Origin: DATLZC01 sp037444005 | Lineage (GTDB): Bacteria > Chloroflexota > Dehalococcoidia > DSTF01 > JACRBR01 | NCBI GenBank assembly: GCA_037444005.1 | Contig: JBBING010000055.1 | Span: 1 to 15,532 of the forward strand | Reading direction: 5' to 3' | DNA length: 15,532 bases | Shown: positions 1-7,030 of the stretch, piece after piece | How the letters are laid out: every line of letters starts with the position of its first letter | Numbering within the stretch: the first letter of the stretch is position 1 | Notes under the pieces: model-generated | The model's database searches: none | The model's input: only the letters and a program-made list of their open reading frames with translations | What the model was told of the DNA's origin: nothing | Program-made: the position numbers and the translations under genes

Positions 1-690
1 CTTGATGTTGTTCGGCGCGAAGTTGACGATGTCCTCCACCGTCACGCCGTACCGCTCGGCGATGTCCGAGAGCGTCTCGCCCAGCCGGACTTCGTGGAGG
101 ATGCCGTTCCCGGCCGGGATGATGAGCTTGTTTCCCGGCACCAGCGCGTCGGGGTCGTGCACGCCCGGGTTGTTCCAGATGAGGTATTCCACCTCGAGGC
201 CGAAGCGCTGGGCGATGCTGCTCAGCGTGTCGCCGGGCTCGATTTCGTAGATGGTGAACGGCGGCAGCAGCACCGGCTCGAGCGTCGCCGCCGCTTCCTG
301 GCGTTCCGTCGCCGGCGTGGGCGCGGGCAGCGCCCCGCTCGGCGGCTGGGGCAGCGCCACGGCGTCGACGTTCGACGTCAGCGTCCGGGGCTCGATGGAC
401 GGCCGAAGCACCGTCTGCGCTTCGACGTCCGGCCGGCGGTCGACGCCGACGCCGGGCATGGCGAGCCCGCCGATGGGCGATGCCGAGACGCGAACGCTGG
501 CGGTGAGATGCCGGGGAAGCGCGAGGTAGGAGAGGACACCGAGCCCGATGAGGAACAGGATGAGCCCGTGGGTAAGCGGTCGCCGCCCGCGGGGTCCGTG
601 GCGGGGACGACGGCGTAACGCGCGGGGTTGGGGCGGCCGGCGCTCCTCCGGGGCGGAGGCGTCGGCGCGCTCTCTAGGCTCGACCCTGAT
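1..690 (-). CDS. Membrane-anchored LysM-domain protein (5' part, runs off left edge)
   Basis: The open frame gives 230 residues up to the window edge, so the C-terminus is missing. It begins with an Arg-rich, Pro-rich cytoplasmic stretch (residues 1-40), then one membrane helix (about 41-59, GLILFLIGLGVLSYLAL), a Pro/Ala-rich linker (about 60-143), one complete LysM domain (about 147-192, with EPGDTLSSIAQRFGL and LVPGNKLIIP) and a second LysM that is cut by the edge (from about 198, with GETLSDIAERYGV). LysM modules bind N-acetylglucosamine polymers such as peptidoglycan, so this is probably a type II membrane protein acting at the cell wall. In such proteins a peptidase M23 or other hydrolase domain often follows, but that part is not visible. 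There is no ATG, GTG or TTG in frame between an upstream stop and the membrane helix. An ATC at 690 follows an AGGAGGG ribosome-binding site by a good distance, so I place the start there tentatively. Confidence 0.8.
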   Translation of the reverse strand, partial: MRVEPRERADASAPEERRPPQPRALRRRPRHGPRGRRPLTHGLILFLIGLGVLSYLALPRHLTASVRVSASPIGGLAMPGVGVDRRPDVEAQTVLRPSIEPRTLTSNVDAVALPQPPSGALPAPTPATERQEAAATLEPVLLPPFTIYEIEPGDTLSSIAQRFGLEVEYLIWNNPGVHDPDALVPGNKLIIPAGNGILHEVRLGETLSDIAERYGVTVEDIVNFAPNNIK

Positions 691-774
691 ACGTCTCCCT
701 CCTACTGAGCGCCCGCCGCGCCAGGGGGCGCGCCACCCGGGACCCGGCCCCGGAACGGACGCACATCAGCGGCA

Positions 775-803
775 AGTATACGCCACCTGTCAAGTCGTGT
801 CGA
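775..803 (-). promoter_or_regulatory. Sigma70-type promoter for the LysM gene
   Basis: On the minus strand a -35 TCGACA (803-798) and a -10 TATACT (780-775) are separated by exactly 17 bases; each differs from consensus at one position. Transcription would start near 768, leaving a leader of roughly 78 bases before the LysM reading frame. A perfect TTGACA also lies inside the spacer (793-788), but its partner at 17 bases (GCTGAT) is poor. The gap 691-926 between this gene and the HAD gene is otherwise without a gene, and I see no clear terminator in it. Confidence 0.55.
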
Positions 804-926
804 TCGTCACAATCCCCTAAGGGCGGGTCCCACGCCGGCGAAGGCAGGCCGGGAGCGCTCGGGGGGCTCGTCCCGCCCGCCCTCCGCCGGCCCACGGAGT
901 ATCGTGTCCGCCCTCTCGCCAGCTTC

Positions 927-1580
927 TTACGAAGTCTCGGAAGCGGCCGCGCCCACGTCGACGCCGAGCGCCGCGAGCTGCGCCCGGAGGTCGTCGCGCC
1001 CGACACGGAACAGCACCGCCCGCATCCCGGCCTCCCGCGCCGCCTCGACGTTGCGTTCGCTGTCGTCGATGAACACGCACGCCTCCGGCGCAAGGGCGAG
1101 GCGGCTCGCCGCGAGCTCGTAGATGCGGCGGTCGGGCTTGGCAACGCCGACATGGGCCGACACCACCACATCGTCGAACAGGTCGTACACGCCGAGCAGC
1201 CGCATGCGCTCGGGCAGCGTCGCGTCCGCGTTGGAGAGCACCTGCGTCCGGTACGAGGGGCGCAGCCGCCGGACCAGGGCGACGTTGTCTTCGATGAGCC
1301 GCATGCCGGCGGTCCATTCGTCGTGGAGAGGCGGCAGCGGACGGCCTGCTTCGGCCTCGAGCGCCCGATGCGCGGCGGCCCGCCACGCCTCGCGGTCGCC
1401 CAGGCCGAGCTGGACGCGGCGCCAATCGTCGGTACCGTACAGCGTCCGCATGAGGGCGTGTCTGGGAAGCCCGTATCGCTCTTCGATGGCGCGCGCCAGG
1501 TCGAGGCGCATGTCCCAGACCACGCCGCCGAAGTCGAACACGATCGCACGGATACCGTCGGCGCCGCTCACGAAGCGCAT
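927..1580 (-). CDS. HAD-superfamily hydrolase (subfamily IA, DFGGV type)
   Basis: This is a 217-residue cytosolic phosphatase-like protein. Motif I is FDFGGVVWD with nucleophile D16; the usual second Asp position is Gly18, a pattern typical of the YihX and epoxide-hydrolase N-terminal branch of HAD-IA enzymes. Motif II is LSNAD (S116), motif III is K148 in AKPDRRIYE, and motif IV is FIDDSERN (D172, D173). A helical cap follows motif I. All core motifs except the second Asp of motif I are present, so it should be a folded, active hydrolase, probably on a phosphorylated small molecule; the substrate cannot be told. I chose the ATG at 1580; a TTG at 1607 would add nine residues. It starts 39 bases after the nadE stop on the same strand, so the two are probably co-transcribed. 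Confidence 0.85.
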   Translation of the reverse strand: MRFVSGADGIRAIVFDFGGVVWDMRLDLARAIEERYGLPRHALMRTLYGTDDWRRVQLGLGDREAWRAAAHRALEAEAGRPLPPLHDEWTAGMRLIEDNVALVRRLRPSYRTQVLSNADATLPERMRLLGVYDLFDDVVVSAHVGVAKPDRRIYELAASRLALAPEACVFIDDSERNVEAAREAGMRAVLFRVGRDDLRAQLAALGVDVGAAASETS

Positions 1581-1619
1581 CCTACCGGCGCCCGGAGCTT
1601 CGCACAATCGCGCGCCGGC

Positions 1620-3344
1620 TCAGTTGGGGTAGCGGTTGACGATGGGCAGGCGGCGGTCCCGGCCGAAGGCCCGCGGCGTGATCTTCACGCCGGGCGGCGA
1701 CTGGCGCCGCTTGTACTCCGCCCGATCGACCATCGCGAGCACGCGGCGCACCGTCGCCTCGTCGAACCCCATCGCCACGATCTCTTCCGGGCTGCGGTCC
1801 TGCTCGACGTACGCCTCCAGGATGGGGTCGAGGACGGGATACGGGGGCAGGCTGTCGGTGTCGAGCTGTCCCGGACGGAGTTCGGCCGAGGGGGGCTTCT
1901 CCAGCACCGACTGCGGCACGATCTCGCGGCCGGCGGCGGCGTTCTTCCACCGGGCGAGCTCGTACACCAGCGTCTTCGGAACGTCCTTCAGCGCCGCGAA
2001 GCCGCCTGCCATGTCCCCGTACAGGGTCGTGTAGCCGACGGCGTATTCGCTCTTGTTCCCGGTGGTCAGGACCCAGGCGCCGTACCGGTTCGAGAGCGCC
2101 ATCAGGATGTTCCCCCGGATGCGCGCTTGGACGTTCTCTTCCCAGACCCCGGTCTCCGACTGGAGCGGCTCGCGGAGCATGTCGATGTAGGCGGCATGGG
2201 CAGGCTCGATGGGGATGATGAGCAGCCTGATGCCGAGGTTGTCCGCGAGGCGTCGCGCGTCGGCCAGCGAGCCCTCCGACGAATAGCGCGACGGCATAGA
2301 GACGCCTGTGACGTTCTCCGCCCCGAGCGCGTCCACGGCGATGCAGGCGACCATCGAGGAGTCGATGCCTCCCGACAGCCCGACCAGCGCCGCAGAGCAC
2401 CCCGACTTGCGCCAGTAGTCGCGCGTCCCCACGACCAGGGCGCGGTAGACCTCCTCGACAGGGCCGGGCAGCGGCTCGACGCGGGGGGCGAGCGGCCGCC
2501 GTTCGAGGGGCGCGCGTTCCCCGAGGCTCACGCGCGGCGCGCCGTCCCGCCGCTGGAATTCGAGGCGCTCCTTGCGCCGGCGGGGGTCGTGAAGCCGGTA
2601 CTGTTGCACGGTCTCCAGATGGAGGTCGGCGATGAGCAGGTCCTCGTCGAACATGACGGCGCGGGCCACCAGCTCGCCGTCGGGACCGAAGATCATGCTG
2701 CCGCCGTCGAACACGAGCTCGTCCTGTCCGCCCACGGTGTTGAGGTACGCGACGAAGACGGCGTTGTCGGAGGCGCGCGTCGCGACCATGCGCTCGCGGA
2801 AGGCCCGCTTGCCCCGGTGGTACGGCGAGGCGTTGATGTTGACGATGAGGCTCGCTCCCGCGTGGGCCTGCTCCTGCGTGGGGCCGCCCTGGTACCAGAT
2901 GTCCTCGCAGATGTTCACGCCGAAGACGACGTCGCCCAGCTCAAAGACGGGCGCCTCGACGCCCTCCTGGAAGTAGCGGTTCTCGTCGAAAACGCCGTAG
3001 TTCGGCAAGAACCGCTTGTGGTACACGCCGGCCACCCGGCCGTCCGCCAGCACCGCGGCGGCGTTGTAGATGTCGTCCTTCCGGTCGACGAAGCCCACCA
3101 CGCTGACGATGCCGCGGGTGGCCGCGGCCAGCTCCTGCACGGCCTCGAGGTTGTCTTCGATGAACGACCGTCGAAGCAAGAGGTCCTCGGGCGGATAGCC
3201 GGTGACGGCGAGCTCGGGAAAGCAGACGAGGTCAGCGCCTTCGGCCCGGGCGCGCTCGGTCCACTCGCGGATGACGCGGACGTTCCCCGCGAGGTCGCCG
3301 ACGGTCGGGTTGATTTGCGCGAGCGCGAGCCTGAACGGGCGCAT
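1620..3344 (-). CDS. nadE: Glutamine-dependent NAD+ synthetase
   Basis: The 574-residue protein amidates nicotinic acid adenine dinucleotide to NAD+, using ammonia from glutamine, as the last step of NAD biosynthesis in the cytosol. The N-terminal half (about 1-265) is a nitrilase-type amidase with the Glu-Lys-Cys triad at E44 (CFPELAVTGYPPEDLL), K110 (YHKRFLPNYGVFDE) and C146 (VNICEDIW). The C-terminal half (about 290-574) is the synthetase domain with the PP-loop SGGIDSS at 324-330 and later conserved stretches such as LTTGNKSEYAVGYTTLYGD. Length and domain order match the family. The frame stays open upstream to 3899, but the family N-terminus MRPFRLALAQINPTVGD begins at 3344. There is no Shine-Dalgarno before it and a TATACT box ends ten bases upstream, so the message may be leaderless. 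The gene is divergent from the ABC operon and precedes the HAD gene. Confidence 0.96.
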   Translation of the reverse strand: MRPFRLALAQINPTVGDLAGNVRVIREWTERARAEGADLVCFPELAVTGYPPEDLLLRRSFIEDNLEAVQELAAATRGIVSVVGFVDRKDDIYNAAAVLADGRVAGVYHKRFLPNYGVFDENRYFQEGVEAPVFELGDVVFGVNICEDIWYQGGPTQEQAHAGASLIVNINASPYHRGKRAFRERMVATRASDNAVFVAYLNTVGGQDELVFDGGSMIFGPDGELVARAVMFDEDLLIADLHLETVQQYRLHDPRRRKERLEFQRRDGAPRVSLGERAPLERRPLAPRVEPLPGPVEEVYRALVVGTRDYWRKSGCSAALVGLSGGIDSSMVACIAVDALGAENVTGVSMPSRYSSEGSLADARRLADNLGIRLLIIPIEPAHAAYIDMLREPLQSETGVWEENVQARIRGNILMALSNRYGAWVLTTGNKSEYAVGYTTLYGDMAGGFAALKDVPKTLVYELARWKNAAAGREIVPQSVLEKPPSAELRPGQLDTDSLPPYPVLDPILEAYVEQDRSPEEIVAMGFDEATVRRVLAMVDRAEYKRRQSPPGVKITPRAFGRDRRLPIVNRYPN

Positions 3345-3353
3345 CGTGGCTAC

Positions 3354-3359
3354 AGTATA
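3354..3359 (-). promoter_or_regulatory. Candidate -10 box of nadE
   Basis: TATACT on the minus strand (5 of 6 to consensus) ends ten bases before the nadE ATG at 3344. Transcription from it would start about 0-5 bases before the start codon, giving a leaderless or near-leaderless mRNA. No good -35 lies at 17 bases (GGCGGC), which weakens the call. Confidence 0.4.
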
Positions 3360-3461
3360 CGCGTCGCGCCGCCGGAGCCGCCGTCGGGGAACGCCCGAGG
3401 GCGCTTCCGCGGCACCCGCGGCTGCGATAGCATGGTCCGATAGCGCGAGCGTGGAGCCGGG

Positions 3462-4451
3462 TTGACAGTCAGAACGGCGCTCATCGAACACCGCCTCCAG
3501 GAGCGCACCGGGGACGTCGTCGAGGCAAGCGACCTCTCGTACAGCTACGCCACGGCGGACGGGGAGCGCGTCGCGCTCGACCGCGTGTCGCTCGCCGTCC
3601 CGCGGGGCGCCATCTTCGGGCTGCTGGGGCCCAACGGCTCGGGCAAGAGCACGTTCCTCTCGCTGGCGGCCGGCTTGCGGCGCCCCACATCGGGCGCCGT
3701 CCGGGTGTTCGGCGCGCCGCCCGGGCCGGAGACGCGGCGGCGGGTGGGCGTCCTCTTCCAAGAGGAGTGCCTCGATCCCCTCATGACGGCCCGGGAGACC
3801 CTGTGGCTCCACGGCCGCCTCTACGGGATGCCCCGGCATCGCCTGCGCGAGCGCGTCCGCGCCGCCCTCGACAGCGTCGGACTCGGCGACCGCGCCCACG
3901 ACCCCACGCGGTCGCTCTCGGGGGGCATGCGCCGCCGCCTGGAGCTGGCGCGGGCGCTTCTGCCGGAGCCCGCGCTTCTGTTGCTCGACGAGCCGACGAC
4001 CGGGCTCGACCCCGACTCGAAGCAGCAGCTCTGGGAGCGCCTCGTCGAGGCGAGCCGCAACGGCCTCACCATCCTGCTCGCGACCAACGACGTGGCGGAA
4101 GCCGAACGATACTGCGACGCGGTGGCGTTCTTCTCCGAGGGCCGGCTGGCGGCGGAAGGCGCGCCCGCCGACCTCAAGGCGAACCTGCGCCGCGAGTCAG
4201 TCGTCCTCGAATCGCCTGCCGCCGACCCGGTGGCGGTGCGCGCGCTGGAGGCGTGGCCCGGCGTCGGCCGCGTGACCCACGCGCCCCCCGCGATCCACGT
4301 CACCGTCGACGACGCCAGCGCGTTCGTCGTGCGCCTGTTCGAATGGGGAGGGCTGCGGGTCACGGCGATACGCATCGAGCCATCCACCCTCGAGGATGCG
4401 TACTTCCAGGTGTGCGGCCGGGCGCTCCATCCGCCGGAGGAAGGCTCGTGA
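3462..4451 (+). CDS. ABC-2 type exporter, ATP-binding protein (NatA/DrrA-like)
   Basis: This 329-residue ATPase powers the permease encoded just downstream. The nucleotide-binding domain shows Walker A GPNGSGKST (56-64), Q-loop Q100, signature LSGGM (152-156), Walker B LLLLDE (172-177) and D-loop GLD (181-183). The residue where most ABC ATPases have the H-loop histidine reads ATND, so the switch residue appears to be Asn209. Residues about 225-325 form the C-terminal accessory region typical of NatA/DrrA-type ATPases. The start is a TTG at 3462 with a weak GGAG site five bases upstream; it is the only usable start before the domain, because an in-frame stop lies at 3441. Its TGA overlaps the GTG of the permease (GTGA). 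The exported substrate is unknown. The 117-base gap to nadE is divergent, and I see no convincing plus-strand promoter in it. Confidence 0.9.
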   Translation: MTVRTALIEHRLQERTGDVVEASDLSYSYATADGERVALDRVSLAVPRGAIFGLLGPNGSGKSTFLSLAAGLRRPTSGAVRVFGAPPGPETRRRVGVLFQEECLDPLMTARETLWLHGRLYGMPRHRLRERVRAALDSVGLGDRAHDPTRSLSGGMRRRLELARALLPEPALLLLDEPTTGLDPDSKQQLWERLVEASRNGLTILLATNDVAEAERYCDAVAFFSEGRLAAEGAPADLKANLRRESVVLESPAADPVAVRALEAWPGVGRVTHAPPAIHVTVDDASAFVVRLFEWGGLRVTAIRIEPSTLEDAYFQVCGRALHPPEEGS

Positions 4452-5242
4452 CGTTCGCCGTCGTGTCGCCGGTCAGCGCCCTCGTGGGCCGCGACCTCCG
4501 GGCGTTCCTGCGCTCGCGGTCGCAGCTTTCGTCGTCCCTCCTGTTCCCGCTGATGCTGCTCGCCATCCTGGGCACGGGAATCGAGCGCGGGCTGAACCCG
4601 ACGCTCATCCGCGACGGCGACTACCTGAGCTTCCTGGTGCCCGGGGTCGTCGTGATGACAGCTGTGTTCTCGAGCACATTCTCCAGCGCCTCGTACTACC
4701 AGGACCGGGATGACGGGATGCTGCGCGTCCTCTTAGCGACGCCGAACCCGCCGTGGGTCATCATGCTGGGCAAATCGCTCGCCGGGGTCATCATCGGCTC
4801 CCTGCAGGCGCTGGCGGTGGTCGCCGTGGCGGCCCTGCTGCCGGCCGTGCATCTGTCGTGGCAGTACGGCGTCGGCGCGGGCCTCGTGGCGTCGGTCGCG
4901 GGCATCGCGCTGCTCAATGTCCTGCTGAGCGGATTCGCCCTGGCGCTGGCGTCACGGATTCGCACGATGTCGGGCTTCCACCTCTTAATGAACCTGGGAC
5001 TGTTCCCGGCGCTGTTCTTTTCGGGCGCCTTCTACCCGCTCGCCCATCTGCCCGCATGGCTCGAGACGCTCGGCTGGCTGAATCCACTGTCGTTCGGTGT
5101 CGACCTCCTCCACGTGGCCATGTATGCCGACACGACGGCGGGCTACTTCGGGCTCGGAGTCGATATCGCCGTGTTGACGACGCTCAGCGTGGCCGTCTAC
5201 GCGTGGGGCTTGAGCCGCCACGCCCGGGAGGGAGAACGATGA
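4448..5242 (+). CDS. ABC-2 type transporter permease
   Basis: The 264-residue inner-membrane protein has about six hydrophobic helices: around 31-45, 58-80, 105-130, 140-165, 175-200 (LLMNLGLFPALFFSGAFYPL) and 230-255. The sequence LFFSGAFYPLAHLPAWLETLGWLNPLSFGVDLL is the characteristic late region of the ABC-2 family (DrrB/NodJ-like). It starts at the GTG at 4448, which shares bases with the stop of the ATPase gene, and its own TGA overlaps the ATG of the next gene (ATGA). This translational coupling ties the three products into one unit. It would form the transmembrane pore as a dimer with the upstream ATPase. The ABC-2 family exports drugs, polysaccharides, haem or other cofactors; nothing in this sequence chooses among them. 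Confidence 0.9.
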   Translation: MTFAVVSPVSALVGRDLRAFLRSRSQLSSSLLFPLMLLAILGTGIERGLNPTLIRDGDYLSFLVPGVVVMTAVFSSTFSSASYYQDRDDGMLRVLLATPNPPWVIMLGKSLAGVIIGSLQALAVVAVAALLPAVHLSWQYGVGAGLVASVAGIALLNVLLSGFALALASRIRTMSGFHLLMNLGLFPALFFSGAFYPLAHLPAWLETLGWLNPLSFGVDLLHVAMYADTTAGYFGLGVDIAVLTTLSVAVYAWGLSRHAREGER

Positions 5243-6150
5243 ATCTGCGCTCGGCGGTGGTTGTGTGGTTGGTGGGGCTGGCGGCGCTCGCCGCGGCGGC
5301 GTGCGGCGGCAGAGGCGGCGCCGGCGACGGAGCGCCTCCCTGGCCCGACGAAGGCGGTGCGCAGAGCGACGTCATCGTCATCGTCGCGTCCTCGCAGCTC
5401 GTGGTGGGCGAGAACCGCTTCCTCGTCGCGCTCCTCGACGACAAGAACAACATCCTCACGAAGCCCGACATGCAGACCCACCTCGCCTTCTACCACCTGG
5501 ACCGGTCCCGCACGGAACCGGTCACGGAGGCCGAAGGGCGCTTCATCTGGGCCATCCCGGACCAGCGCGGCCTCGACGTGGCGTACGTCACCTTCGATGA
5601 GCCCGGAACGTGGGGCGTCGACGTGACCGCGACGCCGGCCGACGGCGAGCCCATCCGCGCGCGGGCGCTGTTCACCGTCCTCGAGCGGGGCAGCACGCCC
5701 GCCATCGGCGACCCGGCGCCGCCGTCGCGCACGAAGACGCTCGCCGACACGCCGGACATCAAGCAGCTCACATCGGACGAACACCCCGACGAGCGCCTCT
5801 ATCAGCTGTCGGTCGCGGACGCCATCGCCCAGAAGCGGCCGTTCGTCGTCGCCTTCACGACGCCGGCCTTCTGCACCAGCGCCGTCTGCGGGCCGACGCT
5901 CGATGTGGTGAAGGAGGTCATGCCCGACTACCTCCCGGATGTGAACTTCATCCATGTCGAGGTGTACGACCTCTCGAAGCCGGGCGAGCTGGTGACGGTG
6001 CCGGCCATCCAGGAGTGGGGGCTGCCCAGCGAGCCGTGGGTGTTCGTCGTCGACGCCGAGGGTAAGGTCGCGGCCAAGTTCGAAGGCGCGCTGAGCGCGG
6101 AGGAGCTTCGCGAAGCGCTCGACGCCGTGACCGGCGCCGTGTCGGGCTGA
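5239..6150 (+). CDS. Lipoprotein with YtkA/FixH-like and thioredoxin-like domains
   Basis: The 303-residue protein starts with a hydrophobic signal sequence ending in a lipobox-like LAAAAC, so Cys22 is probably lipidated and the protein sits outside the cytoplasmic membrane. Residues about 45-148 look like an immunoglobulin-like beta domain of the YtkA/FixH kind (ending in FDEPGTWGVDVTATP). Residues about 185-300 are thioredoxin-like: FVVAFTTPAFCTSAVC carries C212 and C217 as a CX4C pair instead of the usual CXXC, and LPSEPWVFVVDAEGKV supplies the cis-Pro region. The start ATG at 5239 overlaps the permease stop. Being coupled to an ABC exporter suggests a job in extracytoplasmic maturation, such as redox handling or metal insertion, but that is inference. 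Peroxiredoxin- or Sco-like activity cannot be excluded. The next gene is convergent, four bases away. Confidence 0.8.
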   Translation: MNLRSAVVVWLVGLAALAAAACGGRGGAGDGAPPWPDEGGAQSDVIVIVASSQLVVGENRFLVALLDDKNNILTKPDMQTHLAFYHLDRSRTEPVTEAEGRFIWAIPDQRGLDVAYVTFDEPGTWGVDVTATPADGEPIRARALFTVLERGSTPAIGDPAPPSRTKTLADTPDIKQLTSDEHPDERLYQLSVADAIAQKRPFVVAFTTPAFCTSAVCGPTLDVVKEVMPDYLPDVNFIHVEVYDLSKPGELVTVPAIQEWGLPSEPWVFVVDAEGKVAAKFEGALSAEELREALDAVTGAVSG

Positions 6151-6154
6151 GTCG

Positions 6155-6481
6155 CTAGCGGGGCGCGTCCTCCACCCGGTACGCCACGCGCTCTCCGCCT
6201 TCTTCCCGGTACCACACGCGCACCGGCTCCAGGGTGGCCATGTGCGCCCGAAGATGTTCGGGCGGGAACGCGAACTCGTCCTCCAACGCCAGCCGGAAGC
6301 GCATGGTGTGCCCGTCGTCGGTCCGGATGGTGAAGCCCGGCACGTCGCCGAACGCCGAACCCTCGACGTCGACGACCACGCCGCGGACGGGGGACGGCGA
6401 GCCGTCGCCGCCATTGCCGCACGCCGCGCCGAGCGCGACGAGCCCGGCGAGCATTGCGCAGAGGGCGAGGATGGAGCGCAT
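6155..6481 (-). CDS. Small predicted lipoprotein of unknown function
   Basis: The 108-residue protein has a short signal sequence (MRSILALCAMLAGLVALGAAC) with a lipobox-like end at Cys21. A Gly/Ser/Pro linker (22-32) follows, then a small beta-rich domain (about 33-108; motifs GVVVDVEGSAF, GFTIRTDDGHTMRFRL, VWYREEGGERVAYRV). This layout suggests a small OB- or barrel-like periplasmic domain, but I do not recognise a named family. The start ATG at 6481 is preceded by a good GGAGGGG site five bases away. Its stop lies four bases from the stop of the thioredoxin-like lipoprotein on the other strand, so the two transcripts must overlap or end within genes. Upstream on its strand lies the repeat-filled gap. 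Confidence 0.75.
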   Translation of the reverse strand: MRSILALCAMLAGLVALGAACGNGGDGSPSPVRGVVVDVEGSAFGDVPGFTIRTDDGHTMRFRLALEDEFAFPPEHLRAHMATLEPVRVWYREEGGERVAYRVEDAPR

Positions 6482-6545
6482 CGGACCCCTCCACCGTAAG
6501 GGGCACAGCGCCGCGCGTGCAACCGGCCCCCGGCGCCCCTCCCTT

Positions 6546-6589
6546 CCGATGCCACCCCTTCCCCCTTTGTCCGATGCCACCCTTTCCCC
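6546..6589 (+). repeat. Imperfect direct repeat of about 19 bases, two copies
   Basis: CCGATGCCACCC followed by a pyrimidine-rich run occurs at 6546-6565 and again at 6571-6589. The second copy runs into the first hairpin repeat through a CCCCTTCGA stretch, and similar pyrimidine runs precede the hairpins at 6742 and 13932. It is probably a remnant of the flank of that repeat family. Confidence 0.6.
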
Positions 6590-6594
6590 TTCGA

Positions 6595-6631
6595 ATGAAG
6601 GCCACGCTTCAGCGTGGCCGACGCCACATGG
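6595..6631 (-). repeat. Hairpin repeat type A, copy 1
   Basis: The hairpin has an 8-bp stem GGCCACGC/GCGTGGCC with loop TTCA on the plus strand. Read on the minus strand the core is GCTGAAGC and the hairpin is followed by CTTCAT. Bases 6596-6631 are identical over 36 bases to the copy at 7031-7066. Confidence 0.9.
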
Positions 6632-6660
6632 CCGGGAAGCCTCACCTCCCATGGCCCGAC

Positions 6661-6686
6661 GGCCACCCTGAAGAGTGGCCTTCAGG
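6661..6686 (+). repeat. Hairpin repeat type C, copy 1
   Basis: GGCCAC and GTGGCC flank CCTGAAGA, and the hairpin is followed by CTTCAGG. The core and tail match the type B hairpin, while the outer stem resembles type A. It faces the type A copy at 6595-6631, 29 bases away. Confidence 0.8.
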
Positions 6687-6741
6687 AATGGGGAATGGCG
6701 CTTCCGCCACCGCAGCAAGCGCGCCCTCGTTCCTCCCCTTG

Positions 6742-6767
6742 ATGAAGGCCACGCTTCAGCGTGGCCG
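6742..6767 (-). repeat. Hairpin repeat type A, copy 2
   Basis: It has the same 8-bp stem with TTCA loop (plus strand) as copy 1, again preceded by a pyrimidine run and ATGAA. Its 3' flank (GGCATGCTATGGG) differs from copies 1 and 3. It forms an inverted pair with the type B hairpin starting 17 bases later. Confidence 0.9.
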
Positions 6768-6784
6768 GCATGCTATGGGCCCCC

Positions 6785-6808
6785 GGGCAGGCTGAAGCCT
6801 GCCCTTCA
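6785..6808 (+). repeat. Hairpin repeat type B, copy 1
   Basis: The 8-bp stem GGGCAGGC/GCCTGCCC has loop TGAA and is followed by TTCA, so hairpin plus tail ends in CCTTCA. The 24 bases recur exactly at 7193-7216 and 14013-14036. It is oriented opposite to type A, so the A2-B1 pair has TGAAGG and CCTTCA at its outer ends. Confidence 0.9.
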
Positions 6809-6816
6809 CCAGCGGG

Positions 6817-6850
6817 GACGCCGCGCTTCGGCGTGACCGGCGTCCGGTCA
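6817..6850. repeat. Degenerate type A hairpin followed by a palindrome
   Basis: At 6817-6842 a GACGCCGCGCTTCGGCGTGA stretch looks like a decayed type A element, with CGCCG/CGGCG still able to pair. It runs into a perfect 7-bp inverted repeat, TGACCGG-CGT-CCGGTCA (6834-6850), which leads directly into the GGTCATGCTGAGG repeat. Confidence 0.6.
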
Positions 6851-6895
6851 TGCTGAGGAGGCCGCAGGCCGACGAAGCATCTCCTCTCACCCACC
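6846..6895 (+). repeat. Repeat type D, copy 1
   Basis: This 50-base repeat begins GGTCATGCTGAGGAGG, contains CCGCAGG and ends CGAAGCATC followed by CCTCTCACCCACC. It matches 7115-7164 with one difference. ATGCT near the start and AGCAT near the end can pair around an inner GGCC-GCA-GGCC. Confidence 0.9.
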
Positions 6896-6975
6896 CGAAC
6901 GTCTCTTATGACACCCGTACCTTCCAGCCGCCCACGAAGGCCGCGGCCGATGGGCGTCGCGATGCGCCGGGGGAA

Positions 6976-7015
6976 GAGATGCTTCGGCCTCGCTGCGCTC
7001 GGCCTCAGCATGACC
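6976..7015 (-). repeat. Repeat type D, inverted variant
   Basis: Read on the minus strand, this element begins GGTCATGCTGAGG and ends CGAAGCATCTC like the other D copies, but the middle is replaced by CCGAGCGCAGCGAGG. The ends are conserved and the centre changes, as for a folded element rather than a coding remnant. Confidence 0.8.
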
Positions 7016-7030
7016 CCGCGCATTGCTGCG

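Noticed and set aside
1581..1607. TTG start at 1607 for the HAD gene
   Set aside because: The ATG at 1580 starts closer to the conserved first strand; the nine extra residues add nothing recognisable. It remains possible.
1152..3443. A 763-residue open frame on the plus strand
   Set aside because: It lies antisense to nadE and the HAD gene, both of which have complete catalytic motifs.
3462..3467. TTGACA as a -35 box for the ABC operon
   Set aside because: It coincides with the only usable start codon (TTG) of the ATPase gene, and no -10 follows at 17 bases.
3345..3899. Upstream extension of nadE to 3899
   Set aside because: It would overlap the ABC ATPase gene and adds non-family sequence; the amidase domain begins at 3344.
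3462..5242. Assignment as the CcmAB haem exporter
   Set aside because: The long C-terminal accessory region of the ATPase and the late motif of the permease fit the NatA/DrrA and DrrB groups better, and no other cytochrome c maturation gene is present.
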